From an uncultured Collinsella sp. (GTDB lineage: Bacteria; Actinomycetota; Coriobacteriia; Coriobacteriales; Coriobacteriaceae), in NCBI GenBank assembly GCA_900551665.1, contig URWW01000003.1:1-64000 (forward strand): 64,000 bases of DNA. The letters run 5' to 3'. The notes below the pieces were generated by a model, which saw nothing but the letters and a program-made list of their open reading frames with translations, had not been told where the DNA came from and did no database searches. The position numbers were made by a program, and so were the translations under genes. Shown one piece after another: positions 53,942 to 63,038 of this stretch. The first letter of the stretch is position 1. Each line of letters opens with the position of its first letter.

Positions 53942-53989
53942 CGCCCGCCGGTCCGCGACTCCGAGCAGGGTGTCGAGGACCGGCGGGCG
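53942..53989 (+). terminator. Terminator between the DUF1846 and Xer genes
   Basis: CGCCCGCCGGTCC and its exact complement flank 22 bases. A TACAAT hexamer at 53993 may be the -10 of the following recombinase gene. Confidence 0.75.
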
Positions 53990-54025
53990 TCTTACAATGG
54001 TCGAGTCGAAAGGAGGCGGGGAGGC

Positions 54026-54931
54026 GTGCCCGAGCTTGAGCGCTGTCGAGGCGAATACTTGAACCACCTGGCGGTCGAGCGCAATTTGGCCGCCAACACC
54101 ATCGCGGCGTACGAGCGCGACCTCAGAGCCTACCTTGCCTTTCTTGGAGAGCGCGGAACGCGCCGCCCGGATGATGTGTTGCGCCGTGATGTGGAGGATT
54201 TCGTGGCCGCCAAGCGCGCCGACCACGCCGCGGATGCATCGGTGAACCGAGCGCTTTCAGCCGTCAAGGGGTTTCACCGGTTCATGGTTCGCGAGGGCCT
54301 CTCTTCGGTCAATCCCACGGCCACGTTGCGCGTTCCCAAAATGGGCGGCCATTTGCCCGATGTGATTTCGATCGAGGCTGCCGAGCGTTTGCTCGACCAG
54401 GATTTTCCCGCAACGGCCGCCGGTATGAGGGATCGTGCAGTGCTCGAGGTGCTGTATGGATGCGGCTTGCGTGCCAGTGAGCTGTGCGGCCTGGACGTGA
54501 ACGAGGTCTACCTGGATGAGGGATTCGTGCGTGTGATGGGCAAGGGCTCCAAGGAACGCCTGGTCCCGCTTGTGGGTACGGCACGGCGGGTTCTCGGTAC
54601 CTATCTTGGCGATGCGCGCTCGGAGCTGTTCTCCCACGCGCGATCGGCTTCGGCGTCGGCCGCGGTGCTCTTGAATATGCGGGGCACGCGCCTTTCGCGT
54701 CAAAGCGTCCATGCGATTTGCGAGCGCTACGGCCGTATGGTCGGGATCGAGGGGCTGCATCCGCACACCCTTCGTCACTCCTTCGCAACGCATATGCTCG
54801 CGGGCGGTGCCGACCTGCGTGCCTTGCAGGAGATCTTGGGGCATGCGGATATCGCCACGACGCAGATCTACACCCATGTCGACCGCACGCAGCTGCGCGA
54901 GGTCTATCTGGCGGCGCATCCGCGCGCCTAG
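54026..54931 (+). CDS. Site-specific tyrosine recombinase, XerC/XerD type
   Basis: The 301-residue recombinase has an N-terminal SAM-like core-binding domain (residues 5-90) and a catalytic domain with Arg in LRASELC, Lys in [23 protein letters not shown] and [14 protein letters not shown], including the nucleophile Tyr in IYTH. It probably resolves chromosome dimers. AAAGGAGG precedes the GTG start. XerC versus XerD cannot be decided here, and no dif site was found. It lies upstream of the dcw cluster, as in many actinobacteria. Confidence 0.9.
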   Translation: MPELERCRGEYLNHLAVERNLAANTIAAYERDLRAYLAFLGERGTRRPDDVLRRDVEDFVAAKRADHAADASVNRALSAVKGFHRFMVREGLSSVNPTATLRVPKMGGHLPDVISIEAAERLLDQDFPATAAGMRDRAVLEVLYGCGLRASELCGLDVNEVYLDEGFVRVMGKGSKERLVPLVGTARRVLGTYLGDARSELFSHARSASASAAVLLNMRGTRLSRQSVHAICERYGRMVGIEGLHPHTLRHSFATHMLAGGADLRALQEILGHADIATTQIYTHVDRTQLREVYLAAHPRA

Positions 54932-55079
54932 GATCGGGAGGCGTTTCGCGCCTTCGCCGGCGAGGGCTCGGTGGGAGGCTGCGACCACAAGTCGGGCACA
55001 ACTCAAAAATCGCTTCAACCTCAACTAGAAGGTTTAACCTGGGAAAACGGCATCGAGCGGTGGTGCCGCATTTCAGTCA

Positions 55080-55099
55080 AAACACAATATCTTGTGTTT
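55080..55099. promoter_or_regulatory. Palindrome AAACACAATATCTTGTGTTT
   Basis: Perfect 8-bp arms flank TATC, about 175 bases upstream of mraZ and 150 bases after the Xer gene. Whether it acts on mraZ is unknown. Confidence 0.45.
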
Positions 55100-55126
55100 A
55101 GGGCAACACCTGTTCGCTGCCATGTT

Positions 55127-55171
55127 TGGGGTTTGTGGGGGATAGTGGGGGAGTGTGGGGGAGAAAGTGGG
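55127..55171 (+). promoter_or_regulatory. MraZ-binding repeats
   Basis: TGGGG-type words start at 55127, 55136, 55146, 55156 and 55168, mostly at 9- to 10-base steps. This fits the known MraZ operator of TGGGN repeats with 5-base spacers, and points to autorepression of the cluster. Confidence 0.8.
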
Positions 55172-55274
55172 AAAAAGTGTTGCGAAAGGGGGCGACCCCC
55201 CATAGAATTGAAAGCGTCGACGGCGGGGTGGCTCCCGCATATGCCCACGAGTAAGCCTAAGGGGGTGCGCGCCA

Positions 55275-55709
55275 GTGTATTTCAACGGTACCTACGATCG
55301 AAATCTCGATGCGAAGGGACGTTTGTCACTGCCGCCCGCCTTTAAAAAGCAGCTTGAGGAGCATGTGCGCGTCCTTCCTGCCCCTGAAAAGGAAGTCGAC
55401 GCCCTGTACGTGTTCACTGAGGACACGTTCAAGGTTTGGCTTGACTCCGTGTTTGAGGCGAAGGGCGGGTTCGATCCCACCAACCGCTCTCATCGCATGG
55501 TCAAGGAGGCTCTGTACGGCGCGGCAATCACACTCGAAATAGACTCCGCCGCCCGCATCAGCCTTCCCGAAGTCGCCCGTAAGAAGGCGCACCTCGATCG
55601 CGAGGTCACGGTCGTCGGCAGCGATGACCGTCTGGTGATCTGGGATCGCGAGACCTACGCGGCACGTCAGGCCGAGACCGAGGACATCCTCGCGGACTTC
55701 TTCGACTAA
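55275..55709 (+). CDS. mraZ: MraZ transcriptional regulator of the dcw cluster
   Basis: The 144-residue protein has two AbrB-like MraZ domains (residues 1-60 and 80-140; conserved GTYDRNLDAKGRLSLP and the second-half AARISLPEVARKKA), forming an octameric ring that binds upstream repeats and represses the dcw operon. GTG start with AAGGGGG ahead. It is the first gene of the division and wall cluster, preceded by the MraZ repeats. Confidence 0.95.
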   Translation: MYFNGTYDRNLDAKGRLSLPPAFKKQLEEHVRVLPAPEKEVDALYVFTEDTFKVWLDSVFEAKGGFDPTNRSHRMVKEALYGAAITLEIDSAARISLPEVARKKAHLDREVTVVGSDDRLVIWDRETYAARQAETEDILADFFD

Positions 55710-55724
55710 AGGAGACGCCCCCAC

Positions 55725-56702
55725 ATGGACGCGAACAAGGCAGCAGGTACGTTGACACCTGAATATCGGCATGAACCCGTCATGCTCCAAGAAGTGCTCG
55801 AGCAGCTTCAGCTCAAGCCCGGCTCGGTCGTGTGCGATTGCACGCTCGGCGGCGCCGGCCATTCCGTCAGGATGGCCGAGCGCGTGGGCTCGGAAGGTCT
55901 GCTGCTCGGTGTCGATCAGGATGACATGGCGCTCGCGGCAGCGGGGAAGCGGCTTGACGCTGAGGCCCCTGATACGCCGCACAAGCTCCTGAAGGGCAAC
56001 TTTGGGGACTTGGATGAGCTCCTGTGCTCGGCGCAGGTGCCGGGCGTCGATGGATTCCTCTTCGACCTGGGCGTCTCGAGCCCGCAACTCGATATCCCTG
56101 GTAGGGGTTTCTCGTACAACGAGGACGCCCCGCTCGATATGCGCATGGATCCGGGAACCAACACCCTAAACGCAGCTGAGGTCTTGAACACCTATACCGA
56201 AGCCGACCTCGCCCGGATTCTCCGCATCTATGGAGAGGAGAAGTTCGCCCGCCAGATCGCGCGCGAGGTCGTGCGCCGCAGGCAGGAGAGCCCGCTCGTC
56301 TCCACGGGAGATTTCGTCGATGCCATCAAGGCCGGTATCCCGGCGGCTGCCCGCAGGCACGGAGGCCATCCGGCAAAGCGCAGCTTCCAGGCAATCCGCA
56401 TCGAGGTCAACCATGAGCTCGATGTCCTCGAGCGCGGCCTCGAGGCCGCGATCCGCTGGCTGAACCCCGGTGGCCGCGTTTGCGTCATCTCCTACCATTC
56501 GCTGGAGGACCGCATCGTGAAGCGCCTGTTCCAGGAGCTTTCGAAGGGTTGCACCTGCCCGCCGGACATCCCGGTGTGCGTGTGCGGAAACGTGCCGATA
56601 GTCAAGGTCACCACCCGCAAACCCCTGGTTGCCACGGCCGAAGAGGTCGAGCGCAATCCCCGCGCCAGATCGGCCAAGATCCGCTGCGCCGAGCGTTTGT
56701 AG
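55725..56702 (+). CDS. rsmH: 16S rRNA m4C1402 methyltransferase RsmH
   Basis: RsmH methylates C1402 in 16S rRNA and is the standard neighbour of mraZ. The 325-residue protein has the SAM motif DCTLGGAGHS near residue 43, FDLGVSSPQLD near 112 and SYHSLEDRIVKRLF near 260. AAAGGAG precedes the ATG. The small substrate-binding inserted helical domain is visible around residues 140-220. Confidence 0.96.
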   Translation: MDANKAAGTLTPEYRHEPVMLQEVLEQLQLKPGSVVCDCTLGGAGHSVRMAERVGSEGLLLGVDQDDMALAAAGKRLDAEAPDTPHKLLKGNFGDLDELLCSAQVPGVDGFLFDLGVSSPQLDIPGRGFSYNEDAPLDMRMDPGTNTLNAAEVLNTYTEADLARILRIYGEEKFARQIAREVVRRRQESPLVSTGDFVDAIKAGIPAAARRHGGHPAKRSFQAIRIEVNHELDVLERGLEAAIRWLNPGGRVCVISYHSLEDRIVKRLFQELSKGCTCPPDIPVCVCGNVPIVKVTTRKPLVATAEEVERNPRARSAKIRCAERL

Positions 56703-56769
56703 CTCGACCGCGCTTCACGGCCCCGGCGCATGTCATTTGTTATCTTCGCCTTAAGGAGGGCCGCATATC

Positions 56770-57198
56770 ATGGGTTACCACACCTCAAACGCAGCATATG
56801 CCTATGATATGCGGTCCGAGGCACAGTCGGCGCCCATCGCGCCCTCCCGTCCGAGTCTCGACGTCGTCCATGGAGCCGGCCGCCAGGCGAGCCAGGACGT
56901 CAGCCCCCAGTTCACCCACTGCGTGAAGGTGTTCGCCGTGCTCGTGACGGTCTTCGTCGTCCTCGGCCTGTTCCGCGTCACCGTGGCGGGTTTCACCGCC
57001 GCCTCGCTCAACAGCGCCGCGACCCTTTCGAACAACCTCACCACCGCGCAGGAGGAGAGCTCCGATCTCGAGGTCATGCGCTCTGTGTACGGCTCCTCCA
57101 CGCGCATCCGCGATCTTGCGGAGGGGTACGGCATGGTTGCGGCCGAGGGTGGCGTGACCCTAGATTTCACCGAGTACGTCGACGCGGCGGCACAATAG
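56770..57198 (+). CDS. ftsL: FtsL-like division protein
   Basis: The 142-residue protein has a cytoplasmic N-terminus of about 50 residues, one membrane helix (KVFAVLVTVFVVLGLFRVTVAGF) and a short predicted coiled coil (residues 83-110). This plan and its position between rsmH and ftsI match FtsL, which recruits septal wall enzymes with FtsB. Sequence similarity is weak, as is typical of FtsL. AAGGAGG precedes the ATG. Confidence 0.8.
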   Translation: MGYHTSNAAYAYDMRSEAQSAPIAPSRPSLDVVHGAGRQASQDVSPQFTHCVKVFAVLVTVFVVLGLFRVTVAGFTAASLNSAATLSNNLTTAQEESSDLEVMRSVYGSSTRIRDLAEGYGMVAAEGGVTLDFTEYVDAAAQ

Positions 57199-57213
57199 TA
57201 GGCGAGAGCATCC

Positions 57214-59064
57214 ATGCCCCAAGATAGATACAACGGACGCGGCTCCGGCCGCACGGGCCGCCCTGCCAGGGGCGGTTCATCTCATGACGGACGAGCCGGC
57301 TCTCAGGGAGCCCGTTCCCGCCGCACCGCCGGCGACCGTCCGAGCGGAGGTCGTTCGGGCAGCCGGGGCGGGGCCGACCTGCTCCATTCCACCCTCGCCT
57401 CGGAAAGCTTTTCCCGCCACGCCCTGCTCGCCGGCGGATTTCTCTTCGCATCATCCCTCATCATCGCCCGCCTGTCCGACTTCCAGCTGTTCAATGCGGG
57501 GCGATATCGCGGTGAGGCGAATTCGAGGCGCCTGTCGAGCCAGACGCTGTACGCCAAGCGGGGGACGATCTACGACCGCAACGGCACCGTCCTCGTGTCG
57601 AGCGTCGAATGCAAGAACGTTTACGTGAACCCGACCCTCATCAAGAAAAAGCAGCGCCGCCGTGCCATCGATGCTCTCGTGGACGTCCTCGGAATGGACG
57701 AGGACGCCGTCGAGGAAATCGTGGACAGCGAGGGCACGTTCGCCTATGTGAAGAGGCAGGTGGACGAAGAGGATGCGGATTTGCTCGCTAAGAAGGGCAT
57801 CGCCGGCATCGAGTTCGAGCCCTCCATCAAGCGCGTCTATCCCAACGGAAGCCTCGCTTCCCAGGTTCTCGGCATCGTCAACGTCGACAACGTGGGCGTC
57901 TCCGGCTTGGAGAAGCAATATGACGAGGTGCTCACCGGCGTGAACGGGTCGCTGATGCGTGAGCGCGCCCGAGACGGCTCGTTCATCGCCGGCGGCGCCT
58001 ACAAGAAAGTCCCCGCCGAGGACGGGATGGACATCGTGTTGGGAATCGACGCGAACGTGCAGCGCGCGGCGGAGGATGCCATCGCCGAGGCGGTCGAGCA
58101 GGTGGGGGCGAAGTACGGGTCGATCATCGTCTCCGACCCCAAGACGGGTGAGATCATCGCCGCCTGCTCGTATCCGACCTACGACCCGATGGACCTCGCG
58201 TCGGCTTCCAACGCGGATTTGAACCTGCGCGTCGTCACGGACGTCTACGAGCCCGGCTCGGTATTCAAGACCTTCGTGTCCGCCGCGGCCGTCGAGCACC
58301 GAGGCCTCACCGCCGACACGACCTTCGACGTTCCCGCGCAGATCGAGGTCGGAAGCGACATCGTCCGCGATGCGGACAAGCGCACCGTCGGGGCCACGAT
58401 GACCTTGCGGGAGATCTTGCGCCGATCTTCCAATACGGGCATGGTCCTCGTGGGAGAGAAGCTCGGTGCCGACGCCTTTGCGAAGCACGTCATCGATGAT
58501 TTCCAGTTCGGTCGCTCGACGGGCATCGATTTTCCCGGCGAGTCGCTCGGCATCATCAAAAAGCGGTCCGAATATGACGGGGCGTCGCTCGGTTCGATGT
58601 CCTTCGGCCAGTCCTTGGCCGTGGAGCCCGTCCAGATGGTGCGGGCGATGAGCGCCATCGCGAACAAGGGCGTCATGACGACACCGCATTTTCTCAAGAC
58701 GCGTGCGGGCGAGGAGGTCGATTGGTCCGATGGCGAGCAGCGCGTGATCTCCGAGTCCACCGCATCGAGTCTCGCGGACATGATGCTCACCGTCGTGGAC
58801 GAGGGAACCGGCGTCGATGCCCAGATCCCGGGGTACGAGATTTCGGGTAAGACGGGCACCGCGGAGCGCGCGGGCGAGAGCGGCGGATACGAGGAGGGGA
58901 ACCACATGGCGTCGTTCATGGGTTTCGTTTCGACCAAGGACCCGCGCGTCATGTGCTACGTGACGCTCGACGGGACCTCTGCCACATCGCACGCGGCCAC
59001 GCCCGTCTTCAAAAAGGTCATGGAGGAGGCGCTGCCCGCGCTGGGGATCAAGCCGTCCCGATAG
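57214..59064 (+). CDS. ftsI: Septal penicillin-binding protein (FtsI/PBP2-type transpeptidase)
   Basis: The 616-residue protein is a class B transpeptidase that cross-links septal peptidoglycan. It has a basic cytoplasmic tail rich in Arg/Gly/Ser (residues 1-65), a membrane helix (68-88), a pedestal (RGTIYDRNGTVLVSS) and a transpeptidase domain with the active Ser349 in SVFK, SSN at 405-407 and KTG at 546-548. Position between ftsL and murF matches FtsI. A weak GGCGAG precedes the ATG. The murE gene expected next is missing. Confidence 0.95.
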   Translation: MPQDRYNGRGSGRTGRPARGGSSHDGRAGSQGARSRRTAGDRPSGGRSGSRGGADLLHSTLASESFSRHALLAGGFLFASSLIIARLSDFQLFNAGRYRGEANSRRLSSQTLYAKRGTIYDRNGTVLVSSVECKNVYVNPTLIKKKQRRRAIDALVDVLGMDEDAVEEIVDSEGTFAYVKRQVDEEDADLLAKKGIAGIEFEPSIKRVYPNGSLASQVLGIVNVDNVGVSGLEKQYDEVLTGVNGSLMRERARDGSFIAGGAYKKVPAEDGMDIVLGIDANVQRAAEDAIAEAVEQVGAKYGSIIVSDPKTGEIIAACSYPTYDPMDLASASNADLNLRVVTDVYEPGSVFKTFVSAAAVEHRGLTADTTFDVPAQIEVGSDIVRDADKRTVGATMTLREILRRSSNTGMVLVGEKLGADAFAKHVIDDFQFGRSTGIDFPGESLGIIKKRSEYDGASLGSMSFGQSLAVEPVQMVRAMSAIANKGVMTTPHFLKTRAGEEVDWSDGEQRVISESTASSLADMMLTVVDEGTGVDAQIPGYEISGKTGTAERAGESGGYEEGNHMASFMGFVSTKDPRVMCYVTLDGTSATSHAATPVFKKVMEEALPALGIKPSR

Positions 59065-59148
59065 GTTCACACGCCCTGCACCACCCGTCGCCGATGGCGG
59101 GGTACCATATCACGTTGCACGGTAAGCGCTTAAGAAAGGTTGCCACCC

Positions 59149-60597
59149 ATGGTGGAAATAGCAGTCAAGCACCTTCAGAGCACCACGGGGGCCCGTCTGG
59201 TGGCGGGTGATCCCGAGCGGGTCTGCCGCGGTGTGGAGATCGATTCCCGCCAGGTCGGTCCTGACTCCGTGTTCGTCGCGTTCCCCGGCGAGCGCGTCGA
59301 TGGCAACGCGTTCGCCCCCGCGGCCCTTTCGGCCGGCGCGGGCGCGGTCGTCCTCACCCGAGAGCCAGACGACTCCCTCGTCTCCCTCGCGCTCGAGTGC
59401 GGCGCCGCCATCCTCGTCACGGACGATCCGACCGAATTCCTGCTGCGTTTCGCGCAGGGCTATCGAGCCCGCCTGCGGTGCACCGTCATCGGCGTGACCG
59501 GCTCGATCGGCAAGACGACCACCAAGGACGTCCTGGCCGCCTGCTTGTCCAAGCGTTTCCGCGTTCATGCGACGGCCGGCAATTTCAACAGCCTGATCGG
59601 CCTGCCCCTCACCATCCTCTCGGCGCCCGCCGACACCCAGATGCTCGTCCTCGAGATGGGCATGAGCGATTTCGGCGAGATCGAGCGCCTCTCGAAGTGC
59701 GCTCAGCCGACGTACGGAATCATCACGAAGGTCGGCACCTCCCACATCGGCATGCTGGGCAGCCGCGAGGGCATCGCCCGTGCCAAGGCGGAGATCGTCG
59801 CCGGCATGCCGCCGAGTTCAGAGAACTTCGAGGGCCATCATTCTGCGCTCATCATGCACGGGGAGGACGATTTCACTCCGTATATCATCGACCGGTACGC
59901 GCGTCCCGCGGGCGTGGACGTTGTGTTGGCCGGCACCTCGACTGATGACGATGTCTGCGCCACGCATGTCGAGCTCGACGACGAGGGCTGCCCCGTCTTC
60001 GACCTCACGTTCGAGGATGGCTCGAGCTTCAAGACCCGTTTGGCCGTGCCCGGCGCGCAGTCCGTTCCCAACGCGCTGTTCGCCGCCGCGGTCGCCCATA
60101 GGCTCGGCGTGCCCGGATTCGAAATCGACCAGGCGTTCGGCGAGTTGGAGATGACGGGTCGTCGCACCCAGGTGCGCCGCGCCGCCTCGGGGGCGCGCAT
60201 CATCGACGACTCGTACAATGCGAGCCCCGAGTCCATGGCCGCCGGGCTCAACCTGTTCTCCGCGCTGCCTTGTTCGGGTTCCCGTATCGCCGTCCTCGGT
60301 GAGATCGGCGAGCTCGGGGATGATGCGGAGCGCCTTCATGCGCTGGTCGGCTCCTATGCCGCCGCCAAGCGCCCCTCGGTGCTGATCTGCGTCGGAGGCG
60401 AGAACGCCCGCGTGATGGCGGACGCGGCCCGTCTCATGGGTCTCGACGAGGGCGATATCCAGGTCGTCTCGGATTGCGACAAGCTCATCGAGCGCTTTGC
60501 GGGCGTGATAGGCGAGCGCGATCTCGTATTGGTGAAGGGCTCGCGCTTCGTCGGGCTCGATCGATTCGTCGAAGAGGTGTGCGCCGATGCTCGGTAA
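59149..60597 (+). CDS. murF: UDP-N-acetylmuramoyl-tripeptide:D-Ala-D-Ala ligase MurF
   Basis: MurF adds D-Ala-D-Ala to the UDP-muramoyl-tripeptide, using ATP. The 482-residue enzyme has the ATP loop GVTGSIGKTT at 115-124, FNSLIGLPLTIL around 145 and EMGMSDFGEI around 170, followed by the Mur C-terminal domain. A weaker AAAGG precedes the ATG at 59149. The next gene, mraY, starts eleven bases inside its end. Confidence 0.95.
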   Translation: MVEIAVKHLQSTTGARLVAGDPERVCRGVEIDSRQVGPDSVFVAFPGERVDGNAFAPAALSAGAGAVVLTREPDDSLVSLALECGAAILVTDDPTEFLLRFAQGYRARLRCTVIGVTGSIGKTTTKDVLAACLSKRFRVHATAGNFNSLIGLPLTILSAPADTQMLVLEMGMSDFGEIERLSKCAQPTYGIITKVGTSHIGMLGSREGIARAKAEIVAGMPPSSENFEGHHSALIMHGEDDFTPYIIDRYARPAGVDVVLAGTSTDDDVCATHVELDDEGCPVFDLTFEDGSSFKTRLAVPGAQSVPNALFAAAVAHRLGVPGFEIDQAFGELEMTGRRTQVRRAASGARIIDDSYNASPESMAAGLNLFSALPCSGSRIAVLGEIGELGDDAERLHALVGSYAAAKRPSVLICVGGENARVMADAARLMGLDEGDIQVVSDCDKLIERFAGVIGERDLVLVKGSRFVGLDRFVEEVCADAR

Positions 60598-61618
60598 TCC
60601 TGCCTACCCAACCTATCAGGTATTTCTCGCCATCTTGGTCTCCGCGGTCATCGCCGGGGCGATCATGCCCCTGTGGATCAAGATCCTCAAGATCGACGGC
60701 ATCGGCCAGCAGATCCGCGCCGATGGCCCCCAGTCCCACCTCGTCAAGGCCGGCACCCCCACCATGGGCGGCGTGATCATTTTGCTCGCGGTCTGCCTCA
60801 CGTGTCTCATCATGGCCAAACCCACCACCGAGCTGCTGCTCGCCGTGGGTGCGATGCTGCTCACCGGCGCCCTCGGCCTTTTCGACGATGTGACCAAGGT
60901 CGTCCAAAAGCGCTCCCTCGGCCTCACCCCGACCGGGAAGATGATCGGCCTCACCTGCATCGTGCTCGTGTTCTTCCTGATCGCCGTCAACTTCTGCGGC
61001 GTCGCGCCCGTGATCCGCTTCCCCGGCGGCTTCTCCATCGATCTCGGCATCTTCACCACCGACCTGTCCATATCCGGCAGGGATATCCGGATCCCGTGGC
61101 TCTACCTCGTGTTCGTGTTCCTGCTGCTTGCCGGTATGTCCAACGCGGTCAACCTCACGGACGGCCTCGACGGCCTCGCCGGAGGCACGGTCATGATGGC
61201 CATGCTCGTCATGGCGGCCATCTGCTTCCTGCGCGGCGATGTCAACCTCGCGATCTTCTGCGCCGCATGCGCCGGCGGCTGCATCGGCTTCCTGTGGTAC
61301 AACGCGTACCCCGCCCAGATCTTCATGGGCGATACGGGCTCGCTCGCACTGGGCGGCGCCCTCGCCGCCGTCGCGGTGCTCACGAACACCGAGGTCGTAT
61401 CCCTGGTCGTGGGTGCCCTCTTCATCGCTGAGACCCTGTCGGTGATGATCCAGGTCATCAGCTTCAAGGCCACGGGGAAGCGTGTTTTCCTCATGGCGCC
61501 CATCCATCATCATTTCGAGAAGAAGGGCTGGGCCGAGACGAAGGTCGTCATCCGTTTCTGGATTGTGTCCGCCGCGTGCGGCGCCCTCGGTCTCGCCCTG
61601 TTCTTCCAGCTGGGATAG
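60587..61618 (+). CDS. mraY: Phospho-MurNAc-pentapeptide transferase MraY
   Basis: MraY attaches phospho-MurNAc-pentapeptide to undecaprenyl phosphate, making lipid I. The 343-residue protein has ten membrane segments and the acidic loops LGLFDDVTK, NLTDGLDGLAGG and MGDTGSLALGG, and the HHHFEKKGWAE loop. It overlaps murF by eleven bases. Its length and motifs are typical. Confidence 0.96.
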   Translation: MLGNPAYPTYQVFLAILVSAVIAGAIMPLWIKILKIDGIGQQIRADGPQSHLVKAGTPTMGGVIILLAVCLTCLIMAKPTTELLLAVGAMLLTGALGLFDDVTKVVQKRSLGLTPTGKMIGLTCIVLVFFLIAVNFCGVAPVIRFPGGFSIDLGIFTTDLSISGRDIRIPWLYLVFVFLLLAGMSNAVNLTDGLDGLAGGTVMMAMLVMAAICFLRGDVNLAIFCAACAGGCIGFLWYNAYPAQIFMGDTGSLALGGALAAVAVLTNTEVVSLVVGALFIAETLSVMIQVISFKATGKRVFLMAPIHHHFEKKGWAETKVVIRFWIVSAACGALGLALFFQLG

Positions 61619-61626
61619 GAACGCAC

Positions 61627-63033
61627 ATGCCCTTGCCTCAAAGCTTTTCCCTGCTCGTCCTCGGCCAGGGAGGAACGGGTCTCGAGGTGGCCTCATGGGC
61701 CGCGGCGCATCTCGGCGACCGCGTCGCCTCCGTCACGGTGTACGGCGGGGCCTCTTCGGTCCCCACGGACCGAACGGACGCCCTCGAGGCCGAGGGCGTG
61801 CGCTTCGTCTTCGGCACCGAGGAGGTCGCCGGTTCGTACGACCTTTGCGTCGCCAGCCCTGGCATATCCGAGTTCGGAGCTTTTTTCCGTAGCGCCCGTG
61901 CGGCGTCGCGGGAGATCATGGGCGAGCCCGAGTTCTCCTGGCGCCTCTCGCCGGACCGTTGGTGCGCCATCACGGGCACCAACGGGAAGACGACCGTCAC
62001 GAGCCTTGTAAACGAGCTTCTGCTTTCGTCTGGGATGCGCAGCGCGGCTGTGGGAAACATCGGGACGGCTCCGATCCACGAAGTCGACCTGCGCGAGGAG
62101 GGGGAGTGGTTCGTCGCCGAGCTGTCGAGCTTTCAGCTCGCCACTACGAGTGAATTCCACCCCCGCGTCGCCGTCCTGCTCAACCTGACGCCCGACCATC
62201 TCTCATGGCACCGCTCGCATGAGAACTACGCGTTGGCCAAGATCCGCGTGCTGCGGAACATGGACGCGTCCGATATCGCGATCGTGAATGTGGAGGACGA
62301 GGGCCTCGCGGCTTACTCCGACCGCATCGATGTCCCGGGTCGCCGCGTGCTGGGTCTCGGTTTGTCCGATTGCGGGTCTGAGGACGCGGCGTTTGTGCGC
62401 GACGGCGCCCTTGTCGTGCGCCTGCATGGCGTCGAGCATGCCCTCATCGATGTGAGCGAGCTTCAGATCGTCGGTTCCCACAATGTGCTCAACGCATTGG
62501 CCGCATCTGCCGCGGCGCTCGCATGCGGTGCGGATGTCGACGGCGTCCGCACCGGCCTGCGATCCTTCGCCCCCCTGCCCCATAGGCTGGAGCCCGTGGG
62601 GGTCGTGGACGGCATCCGCTATGTGAACGATTCCAAGGCCACGAACACCGATGCCGTCGTCAAGGCGCTCGAGGCCTTCGCGGGCGAGCGCGTGGTGCTG
62701 CTGCTGGGCGGCTCCGACAAGGGGACGCCGCTCGAGGAGTTCATGGCGGATGTCGCCTCGAGCGCCTCGTGCGTGGTGTGTTTCGGCGATGCGCGAGGGC
62801 GATTCCGCACCGCGCTCATGGACGCCCCGGGAAGTGGCGACATCGATGTCGCCGAGGCCGATGATCTGCGCGACGCCGTCGATGTGGCCCGATCCCTGGC
62901 CCAGCGCGGCGATACGGTCCTGCTGTCCCCGGCCTGCGCGTCCTTCGATGAGTTTTCGAGTTTCGAGGAGCGCGGCGAGGCGTTCCGTTCGTATGTGGCC
63001 GTTTTGGCCGAGCTATCCGAGGCGGAGGCCTAG
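61627..63033 (+). CDS. murD: UDP-N-acetylmuramoyl-L-alanine:D-glutamate ligase MurD
   Basis: MurD adds D-glutamate to UDP-MurNAc-L-Ala, with ATP. The 468-residue ligase has the ATP loop TGTNGKTTV near 116-124, ELSSFQLATT around 170, and the C-terminal domain with LGGSDKGTPLEEF and SPACASFDEFSSFEERGEAFRS. AGGAACG precedes the ATG at 61627, eight bases after the mraY stop. Standard length. Confidence 0.95.
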   Translation: MPLPQSFSLLVLGQGGTGLEVASWAAAHLGDRVASVTVYGGASSVPTDRTDALEAEGVRFVFGTEEVAGSYDLCVASPGISEFGAFFRSARAASREIMGEPEFSWRLSPDRWCAITGTNGKTTVTSLVNELLLSSGMRSAAVGNIGTAPIHEVDLREEGEWFVAELSSFQLATTSEFHPRVAVLLNLTPDHLSWHRSHENYALAKIRVLRNMDASDIAIVNVEDEGLAAYSDRIDVPGRRVLGLGLSDCGSEDAAFVRDGALVVRLHGVEHALIDVSELQIVGSHNVLNALAASAAALACGADVDGVRTGLRSFAPLPHRLEPVGVVDGIRYVNDSKATNTDAVVKALEAFAGERVVLLLGGSDKGTPLEEFMADVASSASCVVCFGDARGRFRTALMDAPGSGDIDVAEADDLRDAVDVARSLAQRGDTVLLSPACASFDEFSSFEERGEAFRSYVAVLAELSEAEA

Positions 63034-63038
63034 GAATC

